Source of the DNA: Sphingobacterium olei
Lineage (GTDB): Bacteria; Bacteroidota; Bacteroidia; Sphingobacteriales; Sphingobacteriaceae
Assembly (NCBI RefSeq): GCF_005048855.1
Contig: NZ_SUME01000001.1
Span: 953,262-1,017,261, forward strand
Direction: 5' to 3'
DNA: 64,000 bases
In this document: one piece after another, positions 35,386 to 44,302 of the stretch
Layout of the letters: every line of letters begins with the position of its first letter
How positions within the stretch are numbered: position 1 is the first letter of the stretch
Notes under the pieces: generated by a model
What the model saw: the letters and a program-made list of their open reading frames with translations, nothing else
What the model was told of the DNA's origin: nothing
The model's database searches: none
Translations under genes and position numbers: made by a program

Positions 35386-36270
35386 TTATCCACTATAAAT
35401 AGTGCCCTTTGCTGCTTCTAAGGTGTTTTTTAACAGCCCCACAATCGTCATCAAACCAACTCCTCCGGGTACGGGTGTAATCCATGAAGATTTTTTGGAT
35501 ACTTCATCAAAGTCAACGTCTCCATAAAGCTTAAAACCTGACTTTGTTTCAGTGGAGTCCTCCCTATTAATACCAACATCTATCACTATTGCTCCATCTT
35601 TAACCATATCAGCTGTCACAAAATTCTTTTTCCCAATAGCAGCAACAATGATATCAGCTCTTAACACTTCAGCTTTAAGATCTTTAGTACGGCTATGTGT
35701 AAGCGTTACCGTACAGTTGCCTGGATTACTATTTCGGGCCAACAGGATACTCATTGGTGAACCAACAATATTACTGCGTCCAACGACAACTGCATGCTTA
35801 CCAGAAGTATCTATTCCATAATGGTCCAACATTAATAGAACACCATATGGAGTAGCCGGAATAAAACAAGGTAGATTGCGTTGCATGCGACCTAAATTTA
35901 TTGGATGAAAGCCATCGACATCTTTCTTGTAATCGATTGCTTCAGTCACTTTTTCAGGATCAATATGTTTTGGTAACGGGAGCTGTACAATCAGGCCGTC
36001 AATACTGTCATCTTTATTTATTTCGGCTATTTTAGCCAACAGTTCCTCTTCTGTGACATCCGCTTCATAACGAATATTTGTCGATTCAAACCCTACTAAT
36101 TCGCAATTACGCATTTTGCTGGCCACATAGGTTTCACTCCCCCCATCATTTCCAACAAGAATAGCGACTAAATGAGGTTTTCGCCCAGATTGAACAGTAA
36201 ATTCCGCCGCCTCTTTCTTGATATCTTCTTTTATTTTAGCTGATACTTCTTTTCCGTTAAGTAATTTCAT
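35386..36270 (-). CDS. folD: Bifunctional methylene-THF dehydrogenase/cyclohydrolase
   Basis: The 294-residue enzyme interconverts 5,10-methylene- and 10-formyl-tetrahydrofolate with NADP+. [13 protein letters not shown] (about 50-62) with the catalytic Lys, [12 protein letters not shown] (about 96-107), [16 protein letters not shown] (about 163-178) and the C-terminal [12 protein letters not shown] (about 267-278) are intact. It follows lepA by 31 bp on the same strand and is probably co-transcribed. Confidence 0.96.
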   Translation of the reverse strand: MKLLNGKEVSAKIKEDIKKEAAEFTVQSGRKPHLVAILVGNDGGSETYVASKMRNCELVGFESTNIRYEADVTEEELLAKIAEINKDDSIDGLIVQLPLPKHIDPEKVTEAIDYKKDVDGFHPINLGRMQRNLPCFIPATPYGVLLMLDHYGIDTSGKHAVVVGRSNIVGSPMSILLARNSNPGNCTVTLTHSRTKDLKAEVLRADIIVAAIGKKNFVTADMVKDGAIVIDVGINREDSTETKSGFKLYGDVDFDEVSKKSSWITPVPGGVGLMTIVGLLKNTLEAAKGTIYSG

Positions 36271-36301
36271 CTCTTATAATTGTAGTGTTGACAACGTTAG
36301 A

Positions 36302-38092
36302 TTAATCCAATTTTAAAACTGCCATGAATGCCGATTGTGGAATTTCTACATTTCCAACTTGACGCATGCGCTTTTTACCTTTTTTCTGTTTTTCCAATAA
36401 TTTGCGTTTACGGGAAATATCTCCACCATAACATTTCGCTGTTACGTCTTTACGTAGTGCAGAGATCGTTTCCCTGGCAATTATCTTCGCACCTATAGAT
36501 GCTTGAATGCGAATCTCAAATTGTTGGCGCGGCAAAAGTTCTTTTAACTTTTCACAGATCTTTTTACCAAAATCATAGGCATTACTACGGTGAATTAACG
36601 ACGACAATGCATCTACAGGTTCATCATTCAAACGAATGTCCAGTTTCACCAAATCCGATTTACGGTATCCTATCTGATGGTAATCAAAAGATGCATATCC
36701 TTTAGAAATCGTTTTCAGTTTGTCGTAAAAATCAAATACAATCTCCCCCATTGGCATTTCAAATACAAGTTCTACCCTGTCCGAAGTCAAATAGGATTGA
36801 TTGATAATGGTACCTCTCTTTTGAATACAAAGGGACATTACCGGGCCGACAAAATCGGCCTTCGTGATAATATTTGCTTTAATATAAGGCTCTTCTATTG
36901 CGTCCAATTTACTTGGATCTGGAAGATCCGACGGGTTGTGAACCACCACCTCTTCATTATCTTTCGTTAAATATGCGCGATATGATACGTTAGGAACGGT
37001 CGTGATAACCGTCATGTTAAATTCACGCTCCAGACGCTCTTGGATAATTTCCATATGCAACATACCCAAGAATCCACAACGGAATCCAAACCCAAGTGCC
37101 GCAGAAGACTCCGGTTCGAAAACCAATGAAGCATCATTGAGTTGTAATCGGTGCATCGATTCACGTAATTCCTCGTAATCCTCCGTATCGACAGGATAAA
37201 TTCCCGCAAATACCATAGGCTTTACCTCTTCAAATCCTTGTATCGCAGTGGTACACGGACGATCTCTGTGCGTAATAGTATCCCCAACTTTTACTTCGCG
37301 GGCTTCTTTTATTCCAGATATGATATAGCCTACATCTCCGGTCCTTATCACATCTTTGGGAACTTGCGACAACTTTAATGTGCCAATTTCATCTGCCGCG
37401 TACTCTTTACCGGTAGCCACAAACTTCACCTTATCTCCCTTGCGTATTTCGCCATTCTCGACTTTAAAATAAGCCATAATCCCCCGAAAAGAATTAAATA
37501 CAGAATCAAAGATTAAAGCTTGCAATGGTCCATCGGCATCCCCTACGGGAGCAGGTACTCGTTCAATGATTGCGGTTAGGATATCTTCAATCCCCATACC
37601 GGTTTTACCTGATGCGGGAATAATGTCTTCTCTTCGTCCACCGATCAACTCTACAATCTGGTCTTTTACCTCTTCTGGCATTGCACCAGGTAAATCCATC
37701 TTATTTAAGATAGGAATAATCTCGAGGTCATGTTCTAAAGCCAAATATAAATTTGATATAGTCTGTGCTTGTATTCCTTGCGCTGCATCCACAATCAAAA
37801 GCGCGCCTTCACAGGCAGCGATGGAGCGGGAAACTTCGTACGAAAAATCGACGTGGCCCGGAGTGTCAATGAGGTTTAAAATATAATTCTGCCCGTCCTT
37901 AATATATTCCATTTGGATGGCATGGCTTTTTATCGTAATTCCACGTTCTCTTTCCAAATCCATGTCATCCAATAGTTGTGCTTGCGCTTGCCTCTGGGTG
38001 ATGGTCTTTGTAAATTCTAATAGTCTATCTGCCAGCGTACTCTTTCCGTGGTCAATATGTGCTATAATACAAAAATTGCGTATATGCTTCAT
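36302..38092 (-). CDS. lepA: Elongation factor 4 (LepA)
   Basis: The 596-residue translational GTPase has the LepA length. The G1 motif [16 protein letters not shown] (11-26), [11 protein letters not shown] and NKMDLPGA are clear, and the C-terminal domain ends [19 protein letters not shown] as in LepA and not EF-G. It binds ribosomes and assists biogenesis or stalled translation. It has its own promoter box at 38119-38126 and precedes folD. Confidence 0.97.
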   Translation of the reverse strand: MKHIRNFCIIAHIDHGKSTLADRLLEFTKTITQRQAQAQLLDDMDLERERGITIKSHAIQMEYIKDGQNYILNLIDTPGHVDFSYEVSRSIAACEGALLIVDAAQGIQAQTISNLYLALEHDLEIIPILNKMDLPGAMPEEVKDQIVELIGGRREDIIPASGKTGMGIEDILTAIIERVPAPVGDADGPLQALIFDSVFNSFRGIMAYFKVENGEIRKGDKVKFVATGKEYAADEIGTLKLSQVPKDVIRTGDVGYIISGIKEAREVKVGDTITHRDRPCTTAIQGFEEVKPMVFAGIYPVDTEDYEELRESMHRLQLNDASLVFEPESSAALGFGFRCGFLGMLHMEIIQERLEREFNMTVITTVPNVSYRAYLTKDNEEVVVHNPSDLPDPSKLDAIEEPYIKANIITKADFVGPVMSLCIQKRGTIINQSYLTSDRVELVFEMPMGEIVFDFYDKLKTISKGYASFDYHQIGYRKSDLVKLDIRLNDEPVDALSSLIHRSNAYDFGKKICEKLKELLPRQQFEIRIQASIGAKIIARETISALRKDVTAKCYGGDISRKRKLLEKQKKGKKRMRQVGNVEIPQSAFMAVLKLD

Positions 38093-38118
38093 GTAGGTTC
38101 TTGCCTTCTAATAAACCG

Positions 38119-38126
38119 CAAATATA
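38119..38126 (-). promoter_or_regulatory. -7 element TATATTTG for lepA
   Basis: Exact TAnnTTTG match on the minus strand, 26 bases before the lepA ATG. Confidence 0.6.
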
Positions 38127-38361
38127 CTTTATTTCATGTAGATTTTTCCAGATTATTAAAAGGTAATTTGGGGACAGATTAAGTCGGTAATCTTTAATAA
38201 AAGAAGAAAACCGAAAAAAGCAAATTATGATGAGATAATTATGAGCGACTACTCCCGTCGATCGAGGAAGTATTGTTAAAGTGCGAAGAGAACAAATTGA
38301 CTTACTAAGCAGTAAGATAAAACTTCTGAAAGTGCAATAGAAACTAAATTTAAGAAATAAA
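38127..38361. other. Intergenic region without a supported gene
   Basis: Part of the 322-base gap between lepA and the porin gene. The plus-strand stretch 38270-38340 reads as a short amphipathic tail (GSIVKVRREQIDLLSS..., then stop) that could be the remnant end of a helix-turn-helix protein, but no upstream part is found. Confidence 0.35.
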
Positions 38362-38400
38362 CCCTCTAGGAGTAATAAGTTTATTATTATTCCTAGAGGG
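38362..38400 (-). terminator. Terminator after the porin gene
   Basis: 10-bp outer stem (38362-38371 with 38391-38400) enclosing an AT-rich inner stem, 14 bases after the porin stop. Confidence 0.8.
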
Positions 38401-38414
38401 CTGTATTCTTGATA

Positions 38415-39455
38415 TTAAAAAGCGTAAACTAACGCTAGAGAAACCTGGGATGCATTTTTCGTTGCTGTCATGCCATCACTTTTTACAAATCCCGATTTGT
38501 TATTGTTATCGAGACGTATTTCTGGAATGAAAGTTAGACCGCCATGTTTCAAATTTCCGGAAAGGGTAAAAGAAGTGAATTGAGCACCATCGACATCTTC
38601 TACATCTTTCTCTTTGAAGTATTCCCCACGAATGCCCAGTCCAATGTTCTCGGTGATGTTATATTTCGGATACAATGCAACACCACTATAACCACCTTCA
38701 GATTGAAATGTATAATCCGCCGCATTCAATGCTAAACTTACCTTAGGAGAGAAATCATAGCCTGCTACAAGATCGAACAGCGTCCCTGAACTATAATTTT
38801 CGTCGCTTCCATCGGATGAACCAGTCAAAAAGTTGAGATAAGCGCTGAATCCATCTACCGGCGTAACCGCTAACTGTGCGCCGACATGCGAAATCCCGTT
38901 AAAATCTTGATAAACATTCCAGTCATTAAACAATCCGGCCATTAAAGATACTTTTTCCGAAAATGCATAAGTTGCTTTAATTCCTGCGTTCTGAAAAGGT
39001 CCTGCACCGAATAAATATGAAGTGGAATAATGAAAGTTAGCAGCTGGCGAAATCACTTCGTAGCCAACGAATGTCCCCATAAATCCAGCGGTCATATTAA
39101 AATTCTCTGTAAAATCATAAGACGCGTATAAATTTTGTATATGGAAAGAATTACCTTCATTACCTTCATTACCGTCACCATTCAATATACTTAAATATTG
39201 TCCCCTTGGCCCAAAAGCCAGCTCAGCTACGAAGGACGCCTTGCCGGTAGTTTTTTTCAATCCGAGACCAAGCATACCTAAAGATACGGAATTATGGTTA
39301 TTCGCGAAATAGGTTCCGATATTTTCTTGATCGGCTAAATCGTATTTCCAATATACATCTCCATACCCAGTAATTTCGAGAGGAGTACTTTCCTGGGCAT
39401 TCGCTAAAAATCCCGCAGCTAATAAAAAGTTGGCTAACAATAAAATTTTTTTCAT
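38415..39455 (-). CDS. Outer-membrane beta-barrel porin (BBP2-like)
   Basis: The 346-residue protein has a signal peptide (1-20, LANA before QES) and alternating strands throughout, ending in the aromatic VSLALVYAF typical of outer-membrane barrels. It resembles the porins that often sit next to amt genes in Bacteroidota, and here it lies 141 bp downstream of the ammonium transporter on the same strand. It may let ammonium or small nitrogen compounds pass the outer membrane. A relic of a close paralogue's C-terminus lies at 41443-41651. Confidence 0.82.
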   Translation of the reverse strand: MKKILLLANFLLAAGFLANAQESTPLEITGYGDVYWKYDLADQENIGTYFANNHNSVSLGMLGLGLKKTTGKASFVAELAFGPRGQYLSILNGDGNEGNEGNSFHIQNLYASYDFTENFNMTAGFMGTFVGYEVISPAANFHYSTSYLFGAGPFQNAGIKATYAFSEKVSLMAGLFNDWNVYQDFNGISHVGAQLAVTPVDGFSAYLNFLTGSSDGSDENYSSGTLFDLVAGYDFSPKVSLALNAADYTFQSEGGYSGVALYPKYNITENIGLGIRGEYFKEKDVEDVDGAQFTSFTLSGNLKHGGLTFIPEIRLDNNNKSGFVKSDGMTATKNASQVSLALVYAF

Positions 39456-39596
39456 AATTTCAATATTTAATAAAGCGCTTGACTTTAATTGATTAGTTTT
39501 TTAGTTAAAGGCAAGCAATAAAACAATCAAGGTTAGAAAACGTGGGATAACTTCACTATCCCAGGTTTTCTTTCCTTTTTTCATAACATTAGGTAA

Positions 39597-40934
39597 TTAA
39601 TCTTCGATTAGAATAGTATAACCTCTAATTCCATGTTCTTCGCTATCCAATCCGTGTTTTTCAGCTTCTTCGCTGACACGGAGTCCCATAGTAACTTTCA
39701 ATATATAGAAAATGATAAACGAACCGACTATAGCAGCTGCGCCACAAGCTAATACACCATAAAGTTGCGACATAAATGACGCCCCCTCACCAAAAATACC
39801 AGTAGCCAATGTGCCCCAAATTCCGCAGGTTAAATGCACAGATACAGCGCCAACACAATCGTCCAACTTTAATTTATCCAATAACAAGACAGAGAATACA
39901 ACCAATACACCGGCAACAGCGCCAATGAACAATGCTTCAAAAGGCGTGATAATGTCAGCCCCTGCGGTAACACCGACCAAACCGGCCAGAATACCATTCA
40001 AGACCATACCAAAATCGATACGCTTCATTACAATCATACTGGTGAAATGGCCTCCAATAGCACCTCCACAAGCGCCTAAAGTAGTGGTAACGAGTACTAG
40101 TGACGTTAATCCCGGATCTGCAGATAGTACAGAGCCCCCGTTAAAACCAAACCAGCCTAACCAGAGAAGAAATACGCCTATTGTAGCCAACGGAACCGAA
40201 GATCCCGAGATCTCGCTAGTGCTACCGTTGTTGTATTTGCCTATACGTGGCCCGAGCAACCAAATTCCAACTAGAGCTCCCCACCCGCCTACAGAGTGTA
40301 CAATAGTAGAACCTGCAAAATCAACAAATCCAAGCTCATCAAGGAAGCCGCCACCCCATTTCCAACTACCGATTATAGGATACACTATCCCTACGTAGAA
40401 CAACGTAAACGTCAGGTAGGCTCCTAACTTTATACGTTCTGCGACCGCTCCCGAAACTATTGTTGCAGCGGTTGCAGCAAACATTGCCTGATACAAAAAG
40501 TCTGTCCAGAAGGTATATCCCCCGTCTGCATACCCCTCACTCACATCCGCTGAACCCGAATTAAACCAAATGGTATCCCAGGTATCCATGCCAAACCCTA
40601 AAATACCGTTAAACTCACCGGGATACATCAATGAAAATCCCAAAAGTGCATAGGTAACGATTCCCAAGACAGGTGTTAATGTATTCTTAAAAAGAATATT
40701 AACAGTGTTCTTTGATTGTGTAAAACCAGCTTCAACACTAGCAAATCCCAAGTGCATAATAAACACCAAAGCAGTTGCCAGCATCATCCAAATGTTATTC
40801 GTTGTGAGCAGAACACTTGAAATCGATTGCGCTTCTGCAGTAGGTTCTTGCATAATTACCGAAAACACAGGGGAAAGACTCCCTATACTCAGATAATCAG
40901 CAAAACTAATTACGGTTGTTGTAAAAAATTCCAT
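39597..40934 (-). CDS. amtB: Ammonium transporter (Amt/MEP/Rh family)
   Basis: The 445-residue inner-membrane protein has about 11 helices plus a short hydrophobic N-terminal stretch. Markers include FIMHLGFASVEAGFTQSKN (about 58-76), the pore DFAGSTIVHSVGGWGALVG (about 205-223) with the first conserved His, and VHLTCGIWGTLATGIF (about 371-386) with the second. No glnK/PII gene is adjacent, unlike many amt operons, so regulation by PII would be in trans. The upstream region is very AT-rich with two palindromes. Confidence 0.95.
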   Translation of the reverse strand: MEFFTTTVISFADYLSIGSLSPVFSVIMQEPTAEAQSISSVLLTTNNIWMMLATALVFIMHLGFASVEAGFTQSKNTVNILFKNTLTPVLGIVTYALLGFSLMYPGEFNGILGFGMDTWDTIWFNSGSADVSEGYADGGYTFWTDFLYQAMFAATAATIVSGAVAERIKLGAYLTFTLFYVGIVYPIIGSWKWGGGFLDELGFVDFAGSTIVHSVGGWGALVGIWLLGPRIGKYNNGSTSEISGSSVPLATIGVFLLWLGWFGFNGGSVLSADPGLTSLVLVTTTLGACGGAIGGHFTSMIVMKRIDFGMVLNGILAGLVGVTAGADIITPFEALFIGAVAGVLVVFSVLLLDKLKLDDCVGAVSVHLTCGIWGTLATGIFGEGASFMSQLYGVLACGAAAIVGSFIIFYILKVTMGLRVSEEAEKHGLDSEEHGIRGYTILIED

Positions 40935-41356
40935 AGATTTAAATGATTTTTAATAAAAAAAAGGTTAAAAATTAATATTTATGTAACAATACATACAAAT
41001 GTTGTAATAAAAAATCAATAAAACAATAGAAAAAATAAAATTTTTATAAAAAAATAACATTTAACATAAAAATATTAAAAGAAAAAGCATTAATAATACT
41101 AAATTACATATAAATTCAATTGAATTTTTGATAAATTGATATATTATATCAATTAGAATAAAAAAGTAAATTCATTTTACAATAAAAAACTATGTAATTT
41201 CGATATAATCTAAAAAAATTCCTTTTAGGAGTTGCAGATTTAATCTCATTGCCAAACAATCGGGTTCCGATCGAAAAAAAGTAAATATCAATAATTGAAA
41301 AAGTAGCATCATTTAGAATAAACAACCCATAACTGGACTTAATAGCTACTCAAGCA
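40935..41356. other. Very AT-rich intergenic region upstream of amtB
   Basis: About 420 bases with long A- and T-runs, no plausible gene, and two perfect palindromes (see separate entry). No exact -7 box for amtB was found here. Confidence 0.6.
41112..41154. promoter_or_regulatory. Two perfect palindromes upstream of amtB
   Basis: A 16-bp palindrome (41112-41127, centred on CAATTG) is followed six bases later by a 21-bp one (41134-41154, AATTGATATA arms around one T). Both share AATTGA. They could bind a dimeric regulator of amtB about 180-220 bases before its ATG, or be chance in AT-rich DNA. Confidence 0.35.
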
Positions 41357-41651
41357 GCCTCTGAATAGGTTCCATATTCGTCCGCACGCACATAGTTGAA
41401 ACAGATCATTGGATATTCCATCCCGTTGGCAGCGTCCACCGGAATATTTCAAAGTAAAAGATGTAGAGGATGTCAACGGAGAAGATTACACTTCTTTCAC
41501 ATTATCGGGCAATTTCAAGCACAATGGGTTTGCTTTTATTCCAGAAATAATATTCGACAACAGCAATAGCCAAGTATTTCTAAAACACGACTTAGTAACA
41601 CCTAAAAAGAATGCTGCTCAATTCTCTTTAGCATTAGTCTATAGTTTTTAA
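41357..41651 (+). pseudogene. Chimeric relic: peptidase fragment joined to porin C-terminus
   Basis: Bases 41357-41445 match 45396-45484 inside the M1 peptidase gene (84 of 89 bases, same strand of the window; antisense to the peptidase). Directly after the junction the sequence encodes the last about 68 residues of a porin closely similar to the one at 38415 (EYFK-KDVEDV...FTLSGN..., ending SLALVYSF). The open frame from 41409 therefore starts in antisense peptidase DNA and is unlikely to be a working gene; there is no signal peptide. Confidence 0.85.
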
Positions 41652-41770
41652 TAAATTTCCCTTTATTATAATAAATTATTTAGAGGATTCTGGAGTATTC
41701 CAAAATCCTCTTTTTTATAAAGTATATCATTTATAAAAAATTAGAATAAACAATTTATCAGATAACAATC

Positions 41771-42487
41771 TCATCTAAACGCCACAAAACTTGCAAAGCA
41801 AAGATTTTTATGTAAAATATCTACAGTTGTAAAGCCAACTCTTTTTAATAAATCCAATTGATACATTAACGATCGTGGTGAATCTTCTTTTTCAATATAA
41901 GCAAACACATGATCTCTATAATCTTCATTTTGCAGATCAGTAAGATATTGCCCATATTTTTCGTTGTAGATCAGCGTTTGCAAATCAACGTTTGCTTGAT
42001 GGATCAGATCAAAGATCCAAATACTTCCTCCTGGTTTTAGCAAAGTATATAATTTCTTAAACGCTGTCTCCCAGTCAGCATCATCCCGTAAGTGATGTAG
42101 TACTGCTGTTGCTATAATGACATCGTAGTGGTATTCGGGCAATTCAAGAGTTCTGAAATCACCTTTTAAAATAGATGATTTTCCTCCAATATTGATTTCA
42201 TCTATACGCTCTTTTGCTTTTTCCAACATCGAAAGACTTAAATCGACAAGCGTGATATCTAAAGAAGAACAGTATTGTAGCAATTTTATATCGTAATTTC
42301 CCGCTCCACAACCAATATCCAATACCCGCTCTAATTTGGGATATACTTTGGAAATCCCTGCTGCAATCAATTCCATATTATATGCGGCATCCAATGTGGT
42401 AGCCTGTCCTGTTTCAATATTCGAAAAACGTACGACATCCTTATCGAATCGTTCTTCTATTTCTTTTAAAGTTGATTTGTTCTCCAT
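41771..42487 (-). CDS. Class I SAM-dependent methyltransferase
   Basis: The 238-residue protein has motif I VLDIGCGAGNYD (about 57-68), an acidic strand end in TLVDLSLSMLEKAKER, and YDVIIATAVLHHL (about 120-132). The fold is that of small-molecule methyltransferases; the substrate is unknown. It is transcribed divergently from the LysR gene from its own promoter box (42504-42511), so LysR may control it. Confidence 0.88.
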   Translation of the reverse strand: MENKSTLKEIEERFDKDVVRFSNIETGQATTLDAAYNMELIAAGISKVYPKLERVLDIGCGAGNYDIKLLQYCSSLDITLVDLSLSMLEKAKERIDEINIGGKSSILKGDFRTLELPEYHYDVIIATAVLHHLRDDADWETAFKKLYTLLKPGGSIWIFDLIHQANVDLQTLIYNEKYGQYLTDLQNEDYRDHVFAYIEKEDSPRSLMYQLDLLKRVGFTTVDILHKNLCFASFVAFR

Positions 42488-42503
42488 AAATACATTGTTT
42501 GTT

Positions 42504-42511
42504 CAAAACTA
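42504..42511 (-). promoter_or_regulatory. -7 element TAGTTTTG for the methyltransferase gene
   Basis: Exact TAnnTTTG match on the minus strand, 16 bases before the ATG. Confidence 0.55.
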
Positions 42512-42538
42512 CTACGTTAAACGATATATTAAAAATAC

Positions 42539-42546
42539 TATATTTG
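42539..42546 (+). promoter_or_regulatory. -7 element TATATTTG for the LysR gene
   Basis: Exact TAnnTTTG match 23 bases before the ATG at 42570; it lies back-to-back with the methyltransferase promoter. Confidence 0.6.
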
Positions 42547-42569
42547 TCAATTATTGATACCTATTAAGT

Positions 42570-43445
42570 ATGGAGATACGTCATATCCGATATTTCAAGG
42601 CGGTAGCAGACGAATTGCATTTTGGAAAAGCAGCAAAAAAGCTGTTTATATCACAACCTCCTTTGACCCGCCAAATTAAAGAACTTGAGGAAGAACTAGG
42701 TGTGCTCCTTTTAAGAAGAAACAATAAAAGAGTTGCGCTAACAGATGCTGGCGCTTATTTTTTAAGAGAATGCGACAGACTTTTGGAACAACTCGAAAGG
42801 ACGAAACAACAAGTGATACAAGTTCATCACGCTGAAACCGGAAATTTCCGCTTGGGATATATCAGCTCCACGCCAAAATCGGTTTTAGCGGAAGTGCTTC
42901 AAAAAATTAAAAAATCATTCCCCTATCTACAGGTTCAACTCTATGAGATGCCATCGCACATGCAGAGATTGGCTTTGGAAACTGGAAAATTGGATTTAGG
43001 AATTCTCCGGGCACCAATATTTAGCGAGCGACTGAAAGTAGAGAAATTGTTTGATGATACCTTCATACTTGCTTTACCACAGGATTATCCTCTTATCAAT
43101 GAATTCTCTCAATTGGGACACGAGACATTTATTTCGTACAATAACGATTACGCGCCCAACTATCACCTTAGTTTCTTAGAAACCTGTAATCGGTTAGGAT
43201 TTACACCGAATATAGCTCATGAATGTAATACAATACAGTCGATTTTAGATTTGGTTCATTATCGCACGGGAATTGCCATAGTTCCAAAAAGTGTACAAGC
43301 GGGATATAGCCATCTTGCTATTAAATTTGTAGATTTGGCTTCTCTGGGTACAAATACCCAAATTATCATGGCGTGGGATCACCAAAACCAGAATGTAGCC
43401 TTGGATGATTTTCGTAAATGGATTAAAAATTATGTTAGACAATGA
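42570..43445 (+). CDS. LysR-family transcriptional regulator
   Basis: The 291-residue regulator has an N-terminal winged helix-turn-helix (RHIRYFKAVADELHFGKAAK, SQPPLTRQIKELEEELG) and a periplasmic-binding-like effector domain (about 90-290). LysR proteins usually act on the divergent or downstream gene. Here the divergent methyltransferase and the following metallo-hydrolase, overlapping by four bases, are the likely targets. Effector unknown. Confidence 0.93.
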   Translation: MEIRHIRYFKAVADELHFGKAAKKLFISQPPLTRQIKELEEELGVLLLRRNNKRVALTDAGAYFLRECDRLLEQLERTKQQVIQVHHAETGNFRLGYISSTPKSVLAEVLQKIKKSFPYLQVQLYEMPSHMQRLALETGKLDLGILRAPIFSERLKVEKLFDDTFILALPQDYPLINEFSQLGHETFISYNNDYAPNYHLSFLETCNRLGFTPNIAHECNTIQSILDLVHYRTGIAIVPKSVQAGYSHLAIKFVDLASLGTNTQIIMAWDHQNQNVALDDFRKWIKNYVRQ

Positions 43446-44275
43446 AATTATATAGCATAGATACCGGATTTTTCAAATTAGATGGGGGCTCAATGTTCGG
43501 CGTCGTTCCAAAAGCCATTTGGAACAAGTCTAACCCCGCAGACGACAAAAACCTCTGCACCTGGGCAAATCGCTTATTGTTGATTGAGGATGGCAAACGC
43601 TTAACGTTAGTAGATACCGCAATTGGCGACAAACAGGACGATAAATTCTTCAGCCATTACTATTTACATGGCGACGATACTATCGATTCATCGTTAGCAA
43701 AATACGGTTTTCACCGCGATGACATTACCGATATTCTGTTGACCCATCTCCATTTTGATCATTGTGGGGGCGCTATACAACGCGAAGGTGATCGCTTAGT
43801 TCCTGGGTTCAAAAACGCCCATTATTGGAGTAACGAAAAACATTGGAACTGGGCCTTAAATCCTAATCCGAGGGAGAAAGCATCATTTTTGAAAGAAAAT
43901 ATCCTCCCAATACAGGAAAGTGGTCAGCTAAAATTCCTGAAAGAAGATGAACGGTACGACAAAGATATTGCCATTCGCGTAGCGAATGGTCACACGGAAT
44001 CCATGATGTTGCCGCAAATCGAATACAAGGGACAAACAATCCTTTATATGGCCGATCTATTGCCATCTGTCGGACATATCCCTCTTCCCTATGTAATGAG
44101 TTATGATGTACGTCCACTCACTACCATGCAGGAACGACAATCTTATTGGCAAGAGATTGTGGATCGAGAATACGTCCTCTTTTTTGAACACGACTCTGTC
44201 AATGAATGCTGTACGCTGCAACATACCGAGAAGGGTATCCGGGTTAAAGATATATTTAAACTGAGCGATATATAA
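43442..44275 (+). CDS. MBL-fold metallo-hydrolase (lactonase-like)
   Basis: The 277-residue protein has the zinc motif HLHFDHCGGA (about 101-110) and later His residues in VANGHTESMM and FFEHDS that complete two metal sites. Overall layout resembles AHL- and other lactonases of the metallo-beta-lactamase fold. No signal peptide, so it acts in the cytoplasm. The start codon overlaps the LysR stop, indicating coupling. A quorum-signal substrate is possible but unproven. Confidence 0.85.
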   Translation: MKLYSIDTGFFKLDGGSMFGVVPKAIWNKSNPADDKNLCTWANRLLLIEDGKRLTLVDTAIGDKQDDKFFSHYYLHGDDTIDSSLAKYGFHRDDITDILLTHLHFDHCGGAIQREGDRLVPGFKNAHYWSNEKHWNWALNPNPREKASFLKENILPIQESGQLKFLKEDERYDKDIAIRVANGHTESMMLPQIEYKGQTILYMADLLPSVGHIPLPYVMSYDVRPLTTMQERQSYWQEIVDREYVLFFEHDSVNECCTLQHTEKGIRVKDIFKLSDI

Positions 44276-44302
44276 TAAATTGTCGCCATTAAAAGAGGAA
44301 AA

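Noticed and set aside
39811..40398. 195-codon open frame antisense to amtB
   Set aside because: It lies entirely inside the clear amtB gene; its composition (Pro/Thr-rich) is that of a reverse-frame shadow and it has no promoter or start context.
40935..41356. Replication origin
   Set aside because: AT-rich, but no DnaA-box cluster, no dnaA or dnaN and no skew information in view.
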